Notes: a model not told the origin generated them from the letters alone. 61,281 nt of DNA from Actinomycetota bacterium (GCA_900299235.1 OMIZ01000142.1:1-61281), one strand, 5' to 3'. Positions 17,406 through 25,914 are shown, counted from the first letter of the stretch. Program-made: numbers and translations.

Positions 17406-18159
17406 GGAGCACCTCCTTCAACGTGTCGCCGCGCAGCCCCAGCCGGAGCGTCTCGAGCGGAATGACCTCGTCGGGCGGGATGTTGCCGAGGTTGACCTCG
17501 GGCCCGAAGTGCTTGATGAACCACGCCTGGCTCGCCTTTGTCGGCGCCTCCCAGACGAGGTCGTGGAAATCGATTTCGTGCGCGATCTCGTCGACGAGCC
17601 CGGTGCGCATCTCACCCGACGGGCGGAAGATGCCGGCGGTGCCACCTTCGCGCGACTCGGTGATCACCTTCCAGGCGCCAGCTGCCTTCTCTTCCTTGAT
17701 CCACTGCACCCACTCGTAGGGGGCGAACACGACCTCGGCGTCCTTCGATCCGACCTCGGAGAGGACAGTGAAGTCGCGAGCAAAGTCGGCGATCAGCTCG
17801 AGCTTGCGCTCGCGCGGTATGTCGATCGTGCCGTCGGAGATCTCGACGTGCGTGAGGCCAAGGCTCGAGAGCCAGCGCTTGTAGTCATCGAGGCGATTCT
17901 TCGCGTAGACCACCTCGAAGAACGTTCCGCCGATGACGACGCGCTTCTCTTTCAGGACGTCGATCTTTGCCTTGAGATTTGGGGTGACGTACGACGTACC
18001 CCAGCCGAACTTGACGATGTCGATGTACTCACCGCTCGTCTCGAGAACGTCGGCCCAGCCGCGCGGGCCGAGCCCCTTGTCGATGACGTGCGTCAGCCCC
18101 GCCTCACGCGTGATGCCGAGGTCGAAGCCGTGGCCCGCGGCGGCACTAAAGCCGGGCAT
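17386..18159 (-). CDS. comA: Phosphosulfolactate synthase (ComA family)
   Basis: 257 aa, a TIM-barrel of the usual family length. The family adds sulfite to phosphoenolpyruvate to give (2R)-phospho-3-sulfolactate, the first step of one coenzyme M route and, in Bacillus, of spore sulfolactate. Recognised from DIVKFGWGTSYV, VVIGGTFFEV, HVEISDGTID, TVLSEVGSKD and ITESREGGTAGIF. It overlaps cysH by 20 nt and the hydro-lyase beta subunit by 14 nt, placing a sulfite consumer directly beside the sulfite producer. No ComB phosphatase or ComC dehydrogenase is nearby. Confidence 0.88.
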   Translation of the reverse strand: MPGFSAAAGHGFDLGITREAGLTHVIDKGLGPRGWADVLETSGEYIDIVKFGWGTSYVTPNLKAKIDVLKEKRVVIGGTFFEVVYAKNRLDDYKRWLSSLGLTHVEISDGTIDIPRERKLELIADFARDFTVLSEVGSKDAEVVFAPYEWVQWIKEEKAAGAWKVITESREGGTAGIFRPSGEMRTGLVDEIAHEIDFHDLVWEAPTKASQAWFIKHFGPEVNLGNIPPDEVIPLETLRLGLRGDTLKEVLLGGNAS

Positions 18160-18733
18160 AGAGCTCCTTCAGCTTCTCCTGGGCCGCCGCCTGCACGTCG
18201 TGGTAGAGCGAGTTCCCGTGCGCATCGATACCGACGGTGAGCGGGCCGAAGTCCTTGACCCGGAACTTCCAGAGACACTCGGGCATCAGTTCCTCCCAGA
18301 GCACCTCTTCGATCTCCTCGATCTGCGTCGTCTCAAGCGCGGCAGCACCACCGACGATCGCGAAGTAGACCATTCCGAGCCGCTGCATCGGCTCGATCGC
18401 GTCGTCCGGGAAGCCACCCTTGCCGCAGATCGCGCGGACGCCGTACTGCGCGCCAAGCCCCTCGGTGAAGCGCACCATGCGGGCGCTCGTCGTCGTGCCG
18501 ATACAGATCTTCTCGTACTTGCCCGGCCCGAGCTTGCGGACGTTGGGCGCGGTGTGGAGCAGGAACGCTCCTGAGAGATCCATCGGCGGCTCGACACCCT
18601 GGTCGAAGATCCGAATCTGCGTGCGGTCGCGAATGCCGATGATGTGACCCTGAACGGTGACCTCATCCCCCGCGCGGAGCTTGAGGATCTCCTGCGGATC
18701 GGTGATCGGGAACGTGACGGTATGCGAGGCCAT
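18146..18733 (-). CDS. Class I fumarase-type hydro-lyase, beta subunit
   Basis: 195 aa. C-terminal half of the Fe-S fumarase/tartrate dehydratase family. ICIGTTTSARMVRF and ICGKGGFPDDA are the family substrate-loop and glycine motifs. It pairs with the alpha gene 2 nt upstream. Ordinary call: fumarate hydratase (malate to fumarate). The family also dehydrates L-tartrate and related 2-hydroxy acids, and the next gene makes a sulfonated lactate, so substrate identity needs testing. Confidence 0.88.
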   Translation of the reverse strand: MASHTVTFPITDPQEILKLRAGDEVTVQGHIIGIRDRTQIRIFDQGVEPPMDLSGAFLLHTAPNVRKLGPGKYEKICIGTTTSARMVRFTEGLGAQYGVRAICGKGGFPDDAIEPMQRLGMVYFAIVGGAAALETTQIEEIEEVLWEELMPECLWKFRVKDFGPLTVGIDAHGNSLYHDVQAAAQEKLKELYARL

Positions 18734-18735
18734 CT

Positions 18736-19632
18736 CTAGAACTCCCGGTCGTAGTCGATGGAGCCGTCAGGGCCGATATGCGCGCTTGCACGACGTGCGG
18801 CCCAGCACTGGTAGTTGACGGCGACAGGATTGAGCGTCATGTGCGTGTCGGCGTGCTCGATGTGGCACTGAAGGACGGTGACGTCTCCGCCGAGCCCCAT
18901 CGGCCCGATGCCCGTCTCGTTGAGGAGCCCGAAGAGCTCATCTTCGAGCTGCGCGACGAGCGGGTCGGCGTTGCGCGTACCGATCGGCCGCATGATCGCC
19001 TCCTTCGCGAGGTGCATCGCGTAGTCGGCGGAGCCACCGATGCCGACCCCGACGATCCCGGGCGGGCACGGCTTGCCACCGGCCCCGACGATCGACTCAA
19101 GCACGAACTGCTTGATCCCCTTCACACCGTCAGCGGGGACACACATCTTCAGGAAGCTCATGTTCTCGGAGCCCGAGCCCTTGGGGACGCACTTCACGTC
19201 GAGCCCATCCCAGTCGGGGATGAACTCCCAATGCACGATCGGCAGGCGGTAGCCAATGTTCGCGCCGGTGTTCTCGCGGGTGATCGTGTGGACAGCATTC
19301 GAACGCAGCGGGTGGTCGATTGTCGCGCGCTCGGTGCCGTCGCGAAGCGCCTCGTAGATGCGTGCAGGGTGCAGCGGGAAGTGCTCACCCACGTTGCAGT
19401 GGTAGACGGCGATTCCCGTGTCCTGGCAGACGAGGTTCTTCTGCTCATCGGCGATGTTGACGTTGCGGTGGATGACTTCGAGGACGCGCTTTCCTGGCGT
19501 CGAGGTCTCCCGTTCACGTGCGGCTGCGAGCGCATCGCGCAGGTCCTGCGGGATGTCCTTGAGCGCCGAGACGTAGAGATTTGCCGCTGCGTCTTGGACG
19601 GACTTCTGGAGATCAGTGGCGACTGTGCTCAT
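18736..19632 (-). CDS. Class I fumarase-type hydro-lyase, alpha subunit
   Basis: 298 aa from ATG 19632, which overlaps the flavoprotein stop (ATGA); the 18 extra residues of the ORF-track version are not supported. Three cysteines in the positions expected for [4Fe-4S] binding: Cys69 (VCQDTG), Cys189 (KPCPPG) and Cys276 (NYQCWAARRA). With the beta subunit it forms the two-subunit oxygen-sensitive fumarase type, split as in MmcBC/TtdAB. No sequence feature I can see separates fumarase from tartrate or sulfolactate dehydratase. Confidence 0.88.
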   Translation of the reverse strand: MSTVATDLQKSVQDAAANLYVSALKDIPQDLRDALAAARERETSTPGKRVLEVIHRNVNIADEQKNLVCQDTGIAVYHCNVGEHFPLHPARIYEALRDGTERATIDHPLRSNAVHTITRENTGANIGYRLPIVHWEFIPDWDGLDVKCVPKGSGSENMSFLKMCVPADGVKGIKQFVLESIVGAGGKPCPPGIVGVGIGGSADYAMHLAKEAIMRPIGTRNADPLVAQLEDELFGLLNETGIGPMGLGGDVTVLQCHIEHADTHMTLNPVAVNYQCWAARRASAHIGPDGSIDYDREF

Positions 19633-20825
19633 GCGATCGCTTTCCCGGCAGCCGCTCGTCCGGCCCGCCGACCGAAGACCACGCACTCGAGCAGGCTGTT
19701 GCCCATCATGCGATTGCGCCCATGGGTGCCACCTGCGATCTCACCGCAGGCGTAGAGCCCTTCGAGCGTGGTCTCGGCGTCGGGGTCGATGACGAGCCCG
19801 CCGTTTTGGTAATGGAGTACCGGGTAGGTGAGAAGCTTCTCCGTGAGGGGATCGATGCCTGCGCCGCGGTAGCGCCGCAGCATGTACGGCAGCGACCGCT
19901 CGGCGTCTGCTTCGGAGATCCGGGTGGTGTCGAGGTAGACGGCAGGGCGCCCATCTTCGGTCTTCACGCCACGGCCGGCCTCGACCTCATCGAAGATCGC
20001 CTGGCTGACCTTGTCGCGCGGGCCGAGCGAGTCGGTGAACTCCTCACCGGCAGCGTTCAGCAGCACAGCACCGTAGGCACGAGTCGTTTCGGGGATCGAA
20101 TAGCCCTGCATCGTTGCGGGCCAGGCGCCACCGTTTGGGTGGTACTGGAGCGCGTCGAGGTCGCGCGCTTCGGCGCCGAGCTCGATCGCGAGCTTCGTCA
20201 CCTCGCCCGTCGCGTTCGGATGGTTCGTCGAGAGTTCGCCGCGCTCAAGCGCCTCGGCGTAACACCGGCCACCGGCAGCAAGGATCACGGTGCTCGCGTC
20301 GACGACCGAATCGCCACACACGGCGCGCCACCCGGAGGCGGTCGGTGTGAGCTCGTGCAGCGGTGCGTCTTCAAAGGTCAGACCATCGGCTGCGACCCAG
20401 GCCTCGCGGAGCGCCTTGGTCATCGCGTGCCCCGTGCGATCGCCGACCTGGAGGAGACGCTGGCGCGATGCCCCACCGCAGCGAGCGACACGATACGTAC
20501 CGTCGGCTTCACGATTGAACTCGACGCCAAGCTCTTCCAACCATGCAATCGCCGACGGCGCATCACCCGTGAGCGCTTCGACGAGCTGAGGATCGGCGGT
20601 CTCATGCGAGCTCTTCCAGACGTCCTCGGCGTGCAGGGCGGGCGAGTCGTCAGGAGCTACTGCTGCCTGAATGCCACCCTGCGCCTTTGAGGAGTTATTT
20701 GCCTGGAGCGATGCCTTCGTCGCGACGCCCGTACGGGCGCCCGCACGCTGCGCAGAGACAGCGGCCGCAAGGCCCGCGGCTCCGCTGCCAACAACGAGCA
20801 CGTCCAATTTGACCGGTGCGGTCAC
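19629..20825 (-). CDS. Short fumarate-reductase/aspartate-oxidase-like flavoprotein
   Basis: 398 aa. FAD Rossmann motif VVGSGAAGLAAA at residues 12-23, and SSKAQGGIQAA where SdhA has its flavin-linking histidine; the histidine is absent, so FAD is probably non-covalent as in NadB. The capping domain carries the substrate residues YHPNGG, ETTRAYGA, LHYQNGGL and HGRNRMMGNSLL. The helical C-terminal domain of SdhA/FrdA/NadB (usual length 520-600) is missing, and no Fe-S or membrane subunit gene is adjacent. First gene of the sulfur run. Candidates: soluble fumarate reductase, aspartate oxidase, or reductase of an unsaturated sulfonate. Confidence 0.82.
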   Translation of the reverse strand: MTAPVKLDVLVVGSGAAGLAAAVSAQRAGARTGVATKASLQANNSSKAQGGIQAAVAPDDSPALHAEDVWKSSHETADPQLVEALTGDAPSAIAWLEELGVEFNREADGTYRVARCGGASRQRLLQVGDRTGHAMTKALREAWVAADGLTFEDAPLHELTPTASGWRAVCGDSVVDASTVILAAGGRCYAEALERGELSTNHPNATGEVTKLAIELGAEARDLDALQYHPNGGAWPATMQGYSIPETTRAYGAVLLNAAGEEFTDSLGPRDKVSQAIFDEVEAGRGVKTEDGRPAVYLDTTRISEADAERSLPYMLRRYRGAGIDPLTEKLLTYPVLHYQNGGLVIDPDAETTLEGLYACGEIAGGTHGRNRMMGNSLLECVVFGRRAGRAAAGKAIA

Positions 20826-20847
20826 GCCTCCAGGCTACCAGAGCTGC

Positions 20848-20864
20848 CTAATCCCCGGCATTAG
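20848..20864. promoter_or_regulatory. Inverted repeat CTAAT-N7-ATTAG upstream of the sulfur operon
   Basis: Perfect 5-bp arms with 7-bp spacer 23 nt before the first gene of the 13-gene run, next to a second small palindrome TCTAC-TAGA (~20876-20884). A likely operator position for a sulfur-responsive regulator; the regulator is unknown. Confidence 0.4.
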
Positions 20865-20930
20865 CAACCCTTATGTCTACTAGATTGGTGGACAAGGGAT
20901 TCGCATGGCTCAGGTCGCCCGCAAACGGCC

Positions 20931-20964
20931 GTGGGGTGAGGCCATTGCTAAGGCCCCACCCCAC
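20931..20964 (-). terminator. Hairpin terminator after the MMPL gene
   Basis: GTGGGGTG-a-GGCC / GGCC-c-CACCCCAC, 12 bp plus one mismatch, loop of 8 nt, 20 nt after the MMPL stop. No long T-run, but strong enough to separate MMPL from the sulfur operon promoter. Confidence 0.7.
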
Positions 20965-20984
20965 GCGCGCAGCTCTTTTCGGAT

Positions 20985-23210
20985 CTACGCCGTCGCGGGA
21001 GCGTCAGCGTCAGCGGCCGGTACGGTCGTCTCGTGCACCGCGTGGAACTCGTGGCCAAACGAGCCCTCCGGCAGCCACTCAAGCCACCGCGGCAGGTACC
21101 AGTTCCAGTCGCCAAGCAGCTTCATCACCGACGGAAGCAGCACGCCACGAACAATCGTCGCATCGATCAGGATCGCCGCGGCGAGACCGAAGCCCATCTG
21201 CTTGATATCGATCGTGTGCAGCGTCATGAAGATCGCGAACACGGCGACCATGACGGCCGCAGCGCTCGTGACGGTTGACGCCGTCCCCTTGATGCCACGC
21301 GCAACCGCCTCGGGTGTCGACACACCGGCATCGACGAGCTCCTTCACCCTGCTCAGGATGAACACGTGGTAGTCCATCGAGAGGCCGAACAGGATCACGA
21401 ACAGGAACAGTGGGAGCCACGAGGCGATCGCCCCGTTTGAGTGGAAGCCGAGAATCCCCTCTGCCCAACGGTGCTGGAAGACGAGCACGAGCAGGCCGTA
21501 GGCAGCGCCGACCGACAGGAGATTGAGCAGCACCGCCTTGATCGGAATCACGATCGACCGGAACGTGACGAGCAGCAGGACGAAGCAGAGTGCCAGCACG
21601 AACCCGAACACAAGCGGGGCGTGCGACTTCATCTGATTGTTGAAGTCATGCGTACCTGCTGTCTGCCCGGTAACCGGAGCGCTCACGCCGGGCAGCCTTC
21701 CGATCGTTGCGGGAATCACCGTGTTCCGGAGCGTCTCGAGCGCATTGACCGAGACCTGGTTTGACCCGTCACCGGCGAGCGAGATCGAGATCCGCTCGAC
21801 GTTCTTCGCCGGGTTGATCTCACTGTGAATCGGCTCGGTCATCTGCCCGGTCGCGAGCGCCTGCTTCTCCATCGCAGTGATTGCCGCCTGAACATCGGGG
21901 GTCGTCACATCGGGTGCAGCAACGACGACCTCGGCCGGCGTCTGAGCACCGGGGAACGCCTTCTGAATCTGCTCGTACGTCCGCACGATCGGCAGCGACT
22001 TCGGCAGATCAGTGAAGCTCGGCAGCTGCGTGTGCAGTGTCATCGTCGGCAACGCGAGTGCGAAGAGCGCCCCGCCCGACGCGACAGCGGCAATCACCGG
22101 GTGGCGGAGCACACGATCGAGGATGAAGCCCCAGACGCGTGACTCCTTGTGCTCCCTGCGCCCGAGCAGCGGGATGCGCCCCTTGTTGATTCGATCACCG
22201 AGCTTCGACATCAGCGCCGGGAGGATCGACAGCGAGCCGATCAGCGCCACCGCCACCATCAACATCGCACCGACCGCGATCGACGTGAAGATCGCGTTGC
22301 CGGTGAAGAGCATCCCGGCCATGGCGATCAGCACCGTCGCGCCGGAGATCAGCACGGCGTAGCCCGATGTTGCAGCGGTGCGCAGAAGCGCTTCCTTCGA
22401 GCTCAGCCCGGACGCCCGCTCTTCACGTTCGCGCCGGATATAGAACAGCGAGTAGTCGACCCCGACAGCCATGCCGATCAGCAGGATCACCGACTGGGTC
22501 GCATCACCCGCAGGGACGAGGTGGCTCGCGAGCGCCGAGAGACCGATCGTCGCGAGCACGCCCGAGAACGCGAGCAGCACCGGCAGACCGGCAGCGACGA
22601 GCGCCCCGAACGCGACGAGCAGGATCACGAGCGTCACGGGCAACGACGAGTACTCCGCTCGCTTGAAGTCGTCACCGATCGTCTTCGACAGGATGTGGTT
22701 GGCGCTCGCCTCACCGAACTCCGAGACAACGAAATCCCTGTGTGCCGCCTGCACCTTCGCGACGGCGTCGAGCGTCGGCTGGATCTTGTCCATCGCCTTC
22801 GTGGCGTCGCCCGCCACGTCGAACTGGACGAGCACGTCGCTGCGGCTCGCAGCGATCTGGCCGACGTTGGCCGGATCGAGCGGCGAGCGTACGTTCTCCA
22901 TGTTCGGAACAGCGGAGACCGCTTTCACCACGTCATTGACGACGACCTTGAACGCAGCGTCAGAGATCGTCTGTGTCTTCGACGAGATCAGCACGCTCTC
23001 GCCCGCGCGACCGCCGAAACCGGCAGTCGCGAGAATCTTCTCGGCCTTCTGCGTTCCACCCGATGCCGTGTCGGCCTCGGTGACCTTCTTCGTGCCAGCC
23101 GCTCCCCCGATGACGGCAGCGCCGATACAGAACACGATCCATGCGATCAGCGCGCTCTTCCAATGGGCCGCGCTGATTCGCCCGGCCCGTGCCGCAAGAT
23201 TGCTATTCAC
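20985..23210 (-). CDS. MMPL/RND family transporter
   Basis: 741 aa from GTG 23210 (the ORF track adds 29 arginine-rich residues upstream that look non-coding). Duplicated RND layout: one N-terminal helix (SALIAWIVFCIGAAVIGG), an extracytoplasmic domain, five helices, then repeat. GMAVGVDYSLFYIRR and ILFGLSMDYHVFILSRV are the two MMPL proton-relay helices with the Asp-Tyr pair. Exports lipids or hydrophobic compounds in actinobacteria; substrate unknown. Likely monocistronic. Confidence 0.9.
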   Translation of the reverse strand: MNSNLAARAGRISAAHWKSALIAWIVFCIGAAVIGGAAGTKKVTEADTASGGTQKAEKILATAGFGGRAGESVLISSKTQTISDAAFKVVVNDVVKAVSAVPNMENVRSPLDPANVGQIAASRSDVLVQFDVAGDATKAMDKIQPTLDAVAKVQAAHRDFVVSEFGEASANHILSKTIGDDFKRAEYSSLPVTLVILLVAFGALVAAGLPVLLAFSGVLATIGLSALASHLVPAGDATQSVILLIGMAVGVDYSLFYIRREREERASGLSSKEALLRTAATSGYAVLISGATVLIAMAGMLFTGNAIFTSIAVGAMLMVAVALIGSLSILPALMSKLGDRINKGRIPLLGRREHKESRVWGFILDRVLRHPVIAAVASGGALFALALPTMTLHTQLPSFTDLPKSLPIVRTYEQIQKAFPGAQTPAEVVVAAPDVTTPDVQAAITAMEKQALATGQMTEPIHSEINPAKNVERISISLAGDGSNQVSVNALETLRNTVIPATIGRLPGVSAPVTGQTAGTHDFNNQMKSHAPLVFGFVLALCFVLLLVTFRSIVIPIKAVLLNLLSVGAAYGLLVLVFQHRWAEGILGFHSNGAIASWLPLFLFVILFGLSMDYHVFILSRVKELVDAGVSTPEAVARGIKGTASTVTSAAAVMVAVFAIFMTLHTIDIKQMGFGLAAAILIDATIVRGVLLPSVMKLLGDWNWYLPRWLEWLPEGSFGHEFHAVHETTVPAADADAPATA

Positions 23211-23296
23211 CTGCTTGTCCCTTCGTTGTCCCTGGGGTCGCAATGTGCGTCCCTCACACTGCCCTGACCGTAGCTGCCGGGTTTGAGGCTGCGCCA

Positions 23297-23333
23297 TCGG
23301 GGGATCCCCCGAGCGCCCCCTGAGTTCTCGGGG
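23297..23333 (-). terminator. Overlapping hairpins after the LysR gene
   Basis: Six nucleotides after the LysR stop, CCCCGAG-N13-CTCGGGG can form a 7-bp stem, and its far arm is also part of a perfect 16-bp palindrome TCGGGGGATCCCCCGA (23297-23312). Probably a terminator; the palindrome could also be an operator for the MMPL gene whose start is 87 nt further on. Confidence 0.5.
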
Positions 23334-23338
23334 TCGGG

Positions 23339-24235
23339 TTAGTCCTGGACGCGTTCGCGGGCGAACGCAAGGAACTCGCGGGCAAGCCGGGATTCGGCAC
23401 GGCCCGTCGCTCGCACCAGGAAGAGCTCGCGCTCAAGCTCCAGACCCACGACGTTCGCCTCGGACACAGCACCGCTCGCGAGATCGTTCGCAACCGAGGC
23501 GCGCGAGATGAACGTCACGCCATGACCTGCCCGCACCGCCGTGAGCACTGACTCCTGCAGCCCAAGCTCGAGCCGGACGTTCAGATCACGCAGGCGCAAG
23601 CCCGATCCGCGAAGTTCGTCCTCGATCATCTGGCGGACGCCGGCACCTTCCTGCATGACGATCAGGTTGGCTGACCGAAGCTCGTCGATCGTGATGTCAC
23701 GGCCGGCGAAGGGGTGGTCGGGCGGGCAGGCGAGAACGACACGGTCGTGTGCAAACGGCTCGAAGGCGACGCCACGATGGCGCCGCGCCGCCCCGACGAC
23801 CCCGAGCTCAAGCTCGCGATCGGCGACCTTCTCGACGACCGTCTGGGTATCGAAGACGCGCAAGGAGATATGGAGCAGCGGATTGCGCTCGGCGAACTCC
23901 GGCAAGAGGTGCGCGAGCACGATGCCGCCGGGGCCTGTCGAAGCGCCAAGCTCGAACGTGCCCGCAAGCTCGCCCTCGCTCTCGTCCGCCACCTCCGCGA
24001 CGACCTGCTCTTCGAGTGCGAGCAGTCGCTGCGCGCCGCGATAGAGCCGAAGCCCCGCCTGCGTGGGCTCTACGCGACGCCCTGAGCGGTCAAGCAGCTG
24101 GGTGCCGAGGCGCTTCTCGAGCGCCCGCACCTGCAGGCTGACCGCGGGCTGCGTGACACCGAGCTTCTCGGCGGCCTGAGAGAAGCTTCGCCGTTCGACG
24201 ACCTCACAGAATGCGGCGAGCTGCCTCGTATCCAT
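23339..24235 (-). CDS. LysR-family transcriptional regulator
   Basis: 298 aa from ATG 24235 (MDTRQLAAFCEVV), the usual LysR start and length; the 23 extra ORF-track residues are promoter sequence. Helix-turn-helix SFSQAAEKLGVTQPAVSLQVRALEKRLG, then a periplasmic-binding-like effector domain from about residue 90. Resembles the CbbR/CysB-like group broadly; the effector is unknown. Divergent from the DUF354 gene, and upstream of MMPL in the same direction, so either may be a target. Confidence 0.9.
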   Translation of the reverse strand: MDTRQLAAFCEVVERRSFSQAAEKLGVTQPAVSLQVRALEKRLGTQLLDRSGRRVEPTQAGLRLYRGAQRLLALEEQVVAEVADESEGELAGTFELGASTGPGGIVLAHLLPEFAERNPLLHISLRVFDTQTVVEKVADRELELGVVGAARRHRGVAFEPFAHDRVVLACPPDHPFAGRDITIDELRSANLIVMQEGAGVRQMIEDELRGSGLRLRDLNVRLELGLQESVLTAVRAGHGVTFISRASVANDLASGAVSEANVVGLELERELFLVRATGRAESRLAREFLAFARERVQD

Positions 24236-24314
24236 AAGCAATACATATACCGGTCGCGGCACTCCCCCGGGGGTTCGGAATCCCCGTTCGATCGAAGCCG
24301 TCACGGCCCGGGGA

Positions 24315-24320
24315 TAGACT
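24315..24320 (+). promoter_or_regulatory. Candidate leaderless -10 box for the DUF354 gene
   Basis: TAGACT exactly 7 nt before the ATG at 24328 with no ribosome site between, the spacing expected for a transcript starting at the start codon. Confidence 0.5.
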
Positions 24321-24327
24321 CGCCCGA

Positions 24328-25347
24328 ATGCGCGTCTGGGTCGACCTCACCGCGAGCGCGCACCCGCTCGTCTTTGCACCACTCGTGCGACTCCTCGAAG
24401 CCGATGGCCACGAGGTTGAGATCACGACGCGGGCATACGCCCAGACGACACAGCTGATCGAGAGCCACGGGATGACTGCGACGGTCCTCGGCCATCACGG
24501 GGGAGCGTCGGCGCTCGGCAAGGCCCGCCAGCTCACGTCACGCTTGCAAGCGCTCCACCAGTTCGCGAAAGGTCGCGACTTCGACCTGGCGCTCGCGCAT
24601 GGCTCCCATGAGCTGACGCTCACCGCGCGCCGCCTTGGCATCCCGAGCGCCACGACATTCGACTACGAGTGGGCGTGGCTCCAGCACCAGCTCGGCTGTC
24701 GCGCCGCAACACGCGTCGTTGTTCCGGCATCAATCCCGGAAGAGCGCTGGCGCCGCTACGGCGTGCACCGCCCGAAGCTGGCAACGTACGAGGGACTCAA
24801 GGAGGAGTACTACCTCGCGGGGTTTGAGCCGAACGCGGCGGTGCTTGACGAGTTGGCGATCGACCGTGCGCGCATTCTCGTCGTGCTGCGCCCGCCCCCC
24901 GAAGTGTCGCTCTACCACCGGCATGGCAACCCCCTGTTTCTTGAGACGCTCCGACGGATCGGATCGCGGGGCGACGCTCATGCGGTCGTCATTCCGCGCA
25001 CCGAGGAGCAACGGGATTTCATCCGGTCGCTCGACCTTCCCTCGGCCATCGTCCCCGAGCGCGCGGTCGACGCACAGAGCCTGATCGCCTTTTCCGATCT
25101 CGTCGTCTCGGCAGGCGGAACGATGAACCGCGAGGCGGTCGCGCTTGGCGCGCCCGTGCTTACGACGTTTACCGGGCGGCTCGGAGGTGTCGACGAATGG
25201 TTGATGCGCGAGGGGCGACTGCGCCCGCTCACCGACCCCGACGATCTCGACCTACGCAAACGCGATGCAACCGTACGGCCGCCTGCTCGAGATCCGCGAA
25301 CGATGCTTGAGCTATTGCTTGGTGCGCTCGAGCTGAAGCGCCGCTAG
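24328..25347 (+). CDS. DUF354 family GT-B-like protein
   Basis: 339 aa. The whole length matches DUF354, a GT-B fold family related to UDP-GlcNAc 2-epimerase and MurG-type enzymes: MRVWVDLTASAHPLVFAPLVRLLEADGHEV, GLKEEYYL, and VSAGGTMNREAVALGAPVLT as the nucleotide-sugar binding region. Biochemical role unproven in the family. Likely leaderless. It ends 4 nt from the convergent gene at 25352. Confidence 0.8.
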   Translation: MRVWVDLTASAHPLVFAPLVRLLEADGHEVEITTRAYAQTTQLIESHGMTATVLGHHGGASALGKARQLTSRLQALHQFAKGRDFDLALAHGSHELTLTARRLGIPSATTFDYEWAWLQHQLGCRAATRVVVPASIPEERWRRYGVHRPKLATYEGLKEEYYLAGFEPNAAVLDELAIDRARILVVLRPPPEVSLYHRHGNPLFLETLRRIGSRGDAHAVVIPRTEEQRDFIRSLDLPSAIVPERAVDAQSLIAFSDLVVSAGGTMNREAVALGAPVLTTFTGRLGGVDEWLMREGRLRPLTDPDDLDLRKRDATVRPPARDPRTMLELLLGALELKRR

Positions 25348-25351
25348 CGAC

Positions 25352-25819
25352 CTAGACGAACTCAGGGTCGTGCTGGAGGCCGGCCCAATCGCCGAGCCGT
25401 TCCAAACTGACGATCCACACGCCCGCATGACGACGCAGCGTGACCGTGCGGTCGTCGGCGAGGCAGAGCGCCGGTGCGATCTCGTACCCACGCTGACCCG
25501 AGAGAACCCGCGCCCGCATCGTGATCGCAGCAAGATCGCGTGAGGTGTATGCCGCCTCACGTGCCTCGAAGAGAAAGCTTCCGGCGGGCGTGTGAACGAG
25601 GTGACCGTGCTGGTCGGCGTGCTGCTCGATGTCGAGCTCGACGTCGAGGTCGCGGTAGGTCAGTTCCTCGATCGCGTCACGCACGGCACGCTCGATGCGT
25701 GCAGTACCAACGGCGGCGAGACCGCGGAACATCTTCCCGGTCAGGGCACGACGTGGGGTGAGTGGAAATGTCGCCATCGCAGAGTTGGTGGATACCGGAA
25801 AGGCCGCAGGGGTATCCAC
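25352..25819 (-). CDS. Hypothetical protein
   Basis: 155 aa, not recognised. No signal peptide or membrane segment; the C-terminal half looks like a compact alpha/beta domain (GSFLFEAREAAYTSRDLAAITMRARV, RTVTLRRHAGVWIVSLERLGDW). The GTG start at 25819 has no clear ribosome site; ATG at 25777 is an alternative. Codon use matches its neighbours. A short stem (TCCGTA-N9-TACGGA, 25857-25877) lies upstream. Confidence 0.55.
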   Translation of the reverse strand: MDTPAAFPVSTNSAMATFPLTPRRALTGKMFRGLAAVGTARIERAVRDAIEELTYRDLDVELDIEQHADQHGHLVHTPAGSFLFEAREAAYTSRDLAAITMRARVLSGQRGYEIAPALCLADDRTVTLRRHAGVWIVSLERLGDWAGLQHDPEFV

Positions 25820-25914
25820 TGCGGAAAGTACCGGGGTCCATCAGGTAGGAAAAGGCTCCGTAGGGGTTTCATACGGAATTCCTCCTAACCCTTCCGGGGC
25901 CCAACCGGGGTAGA

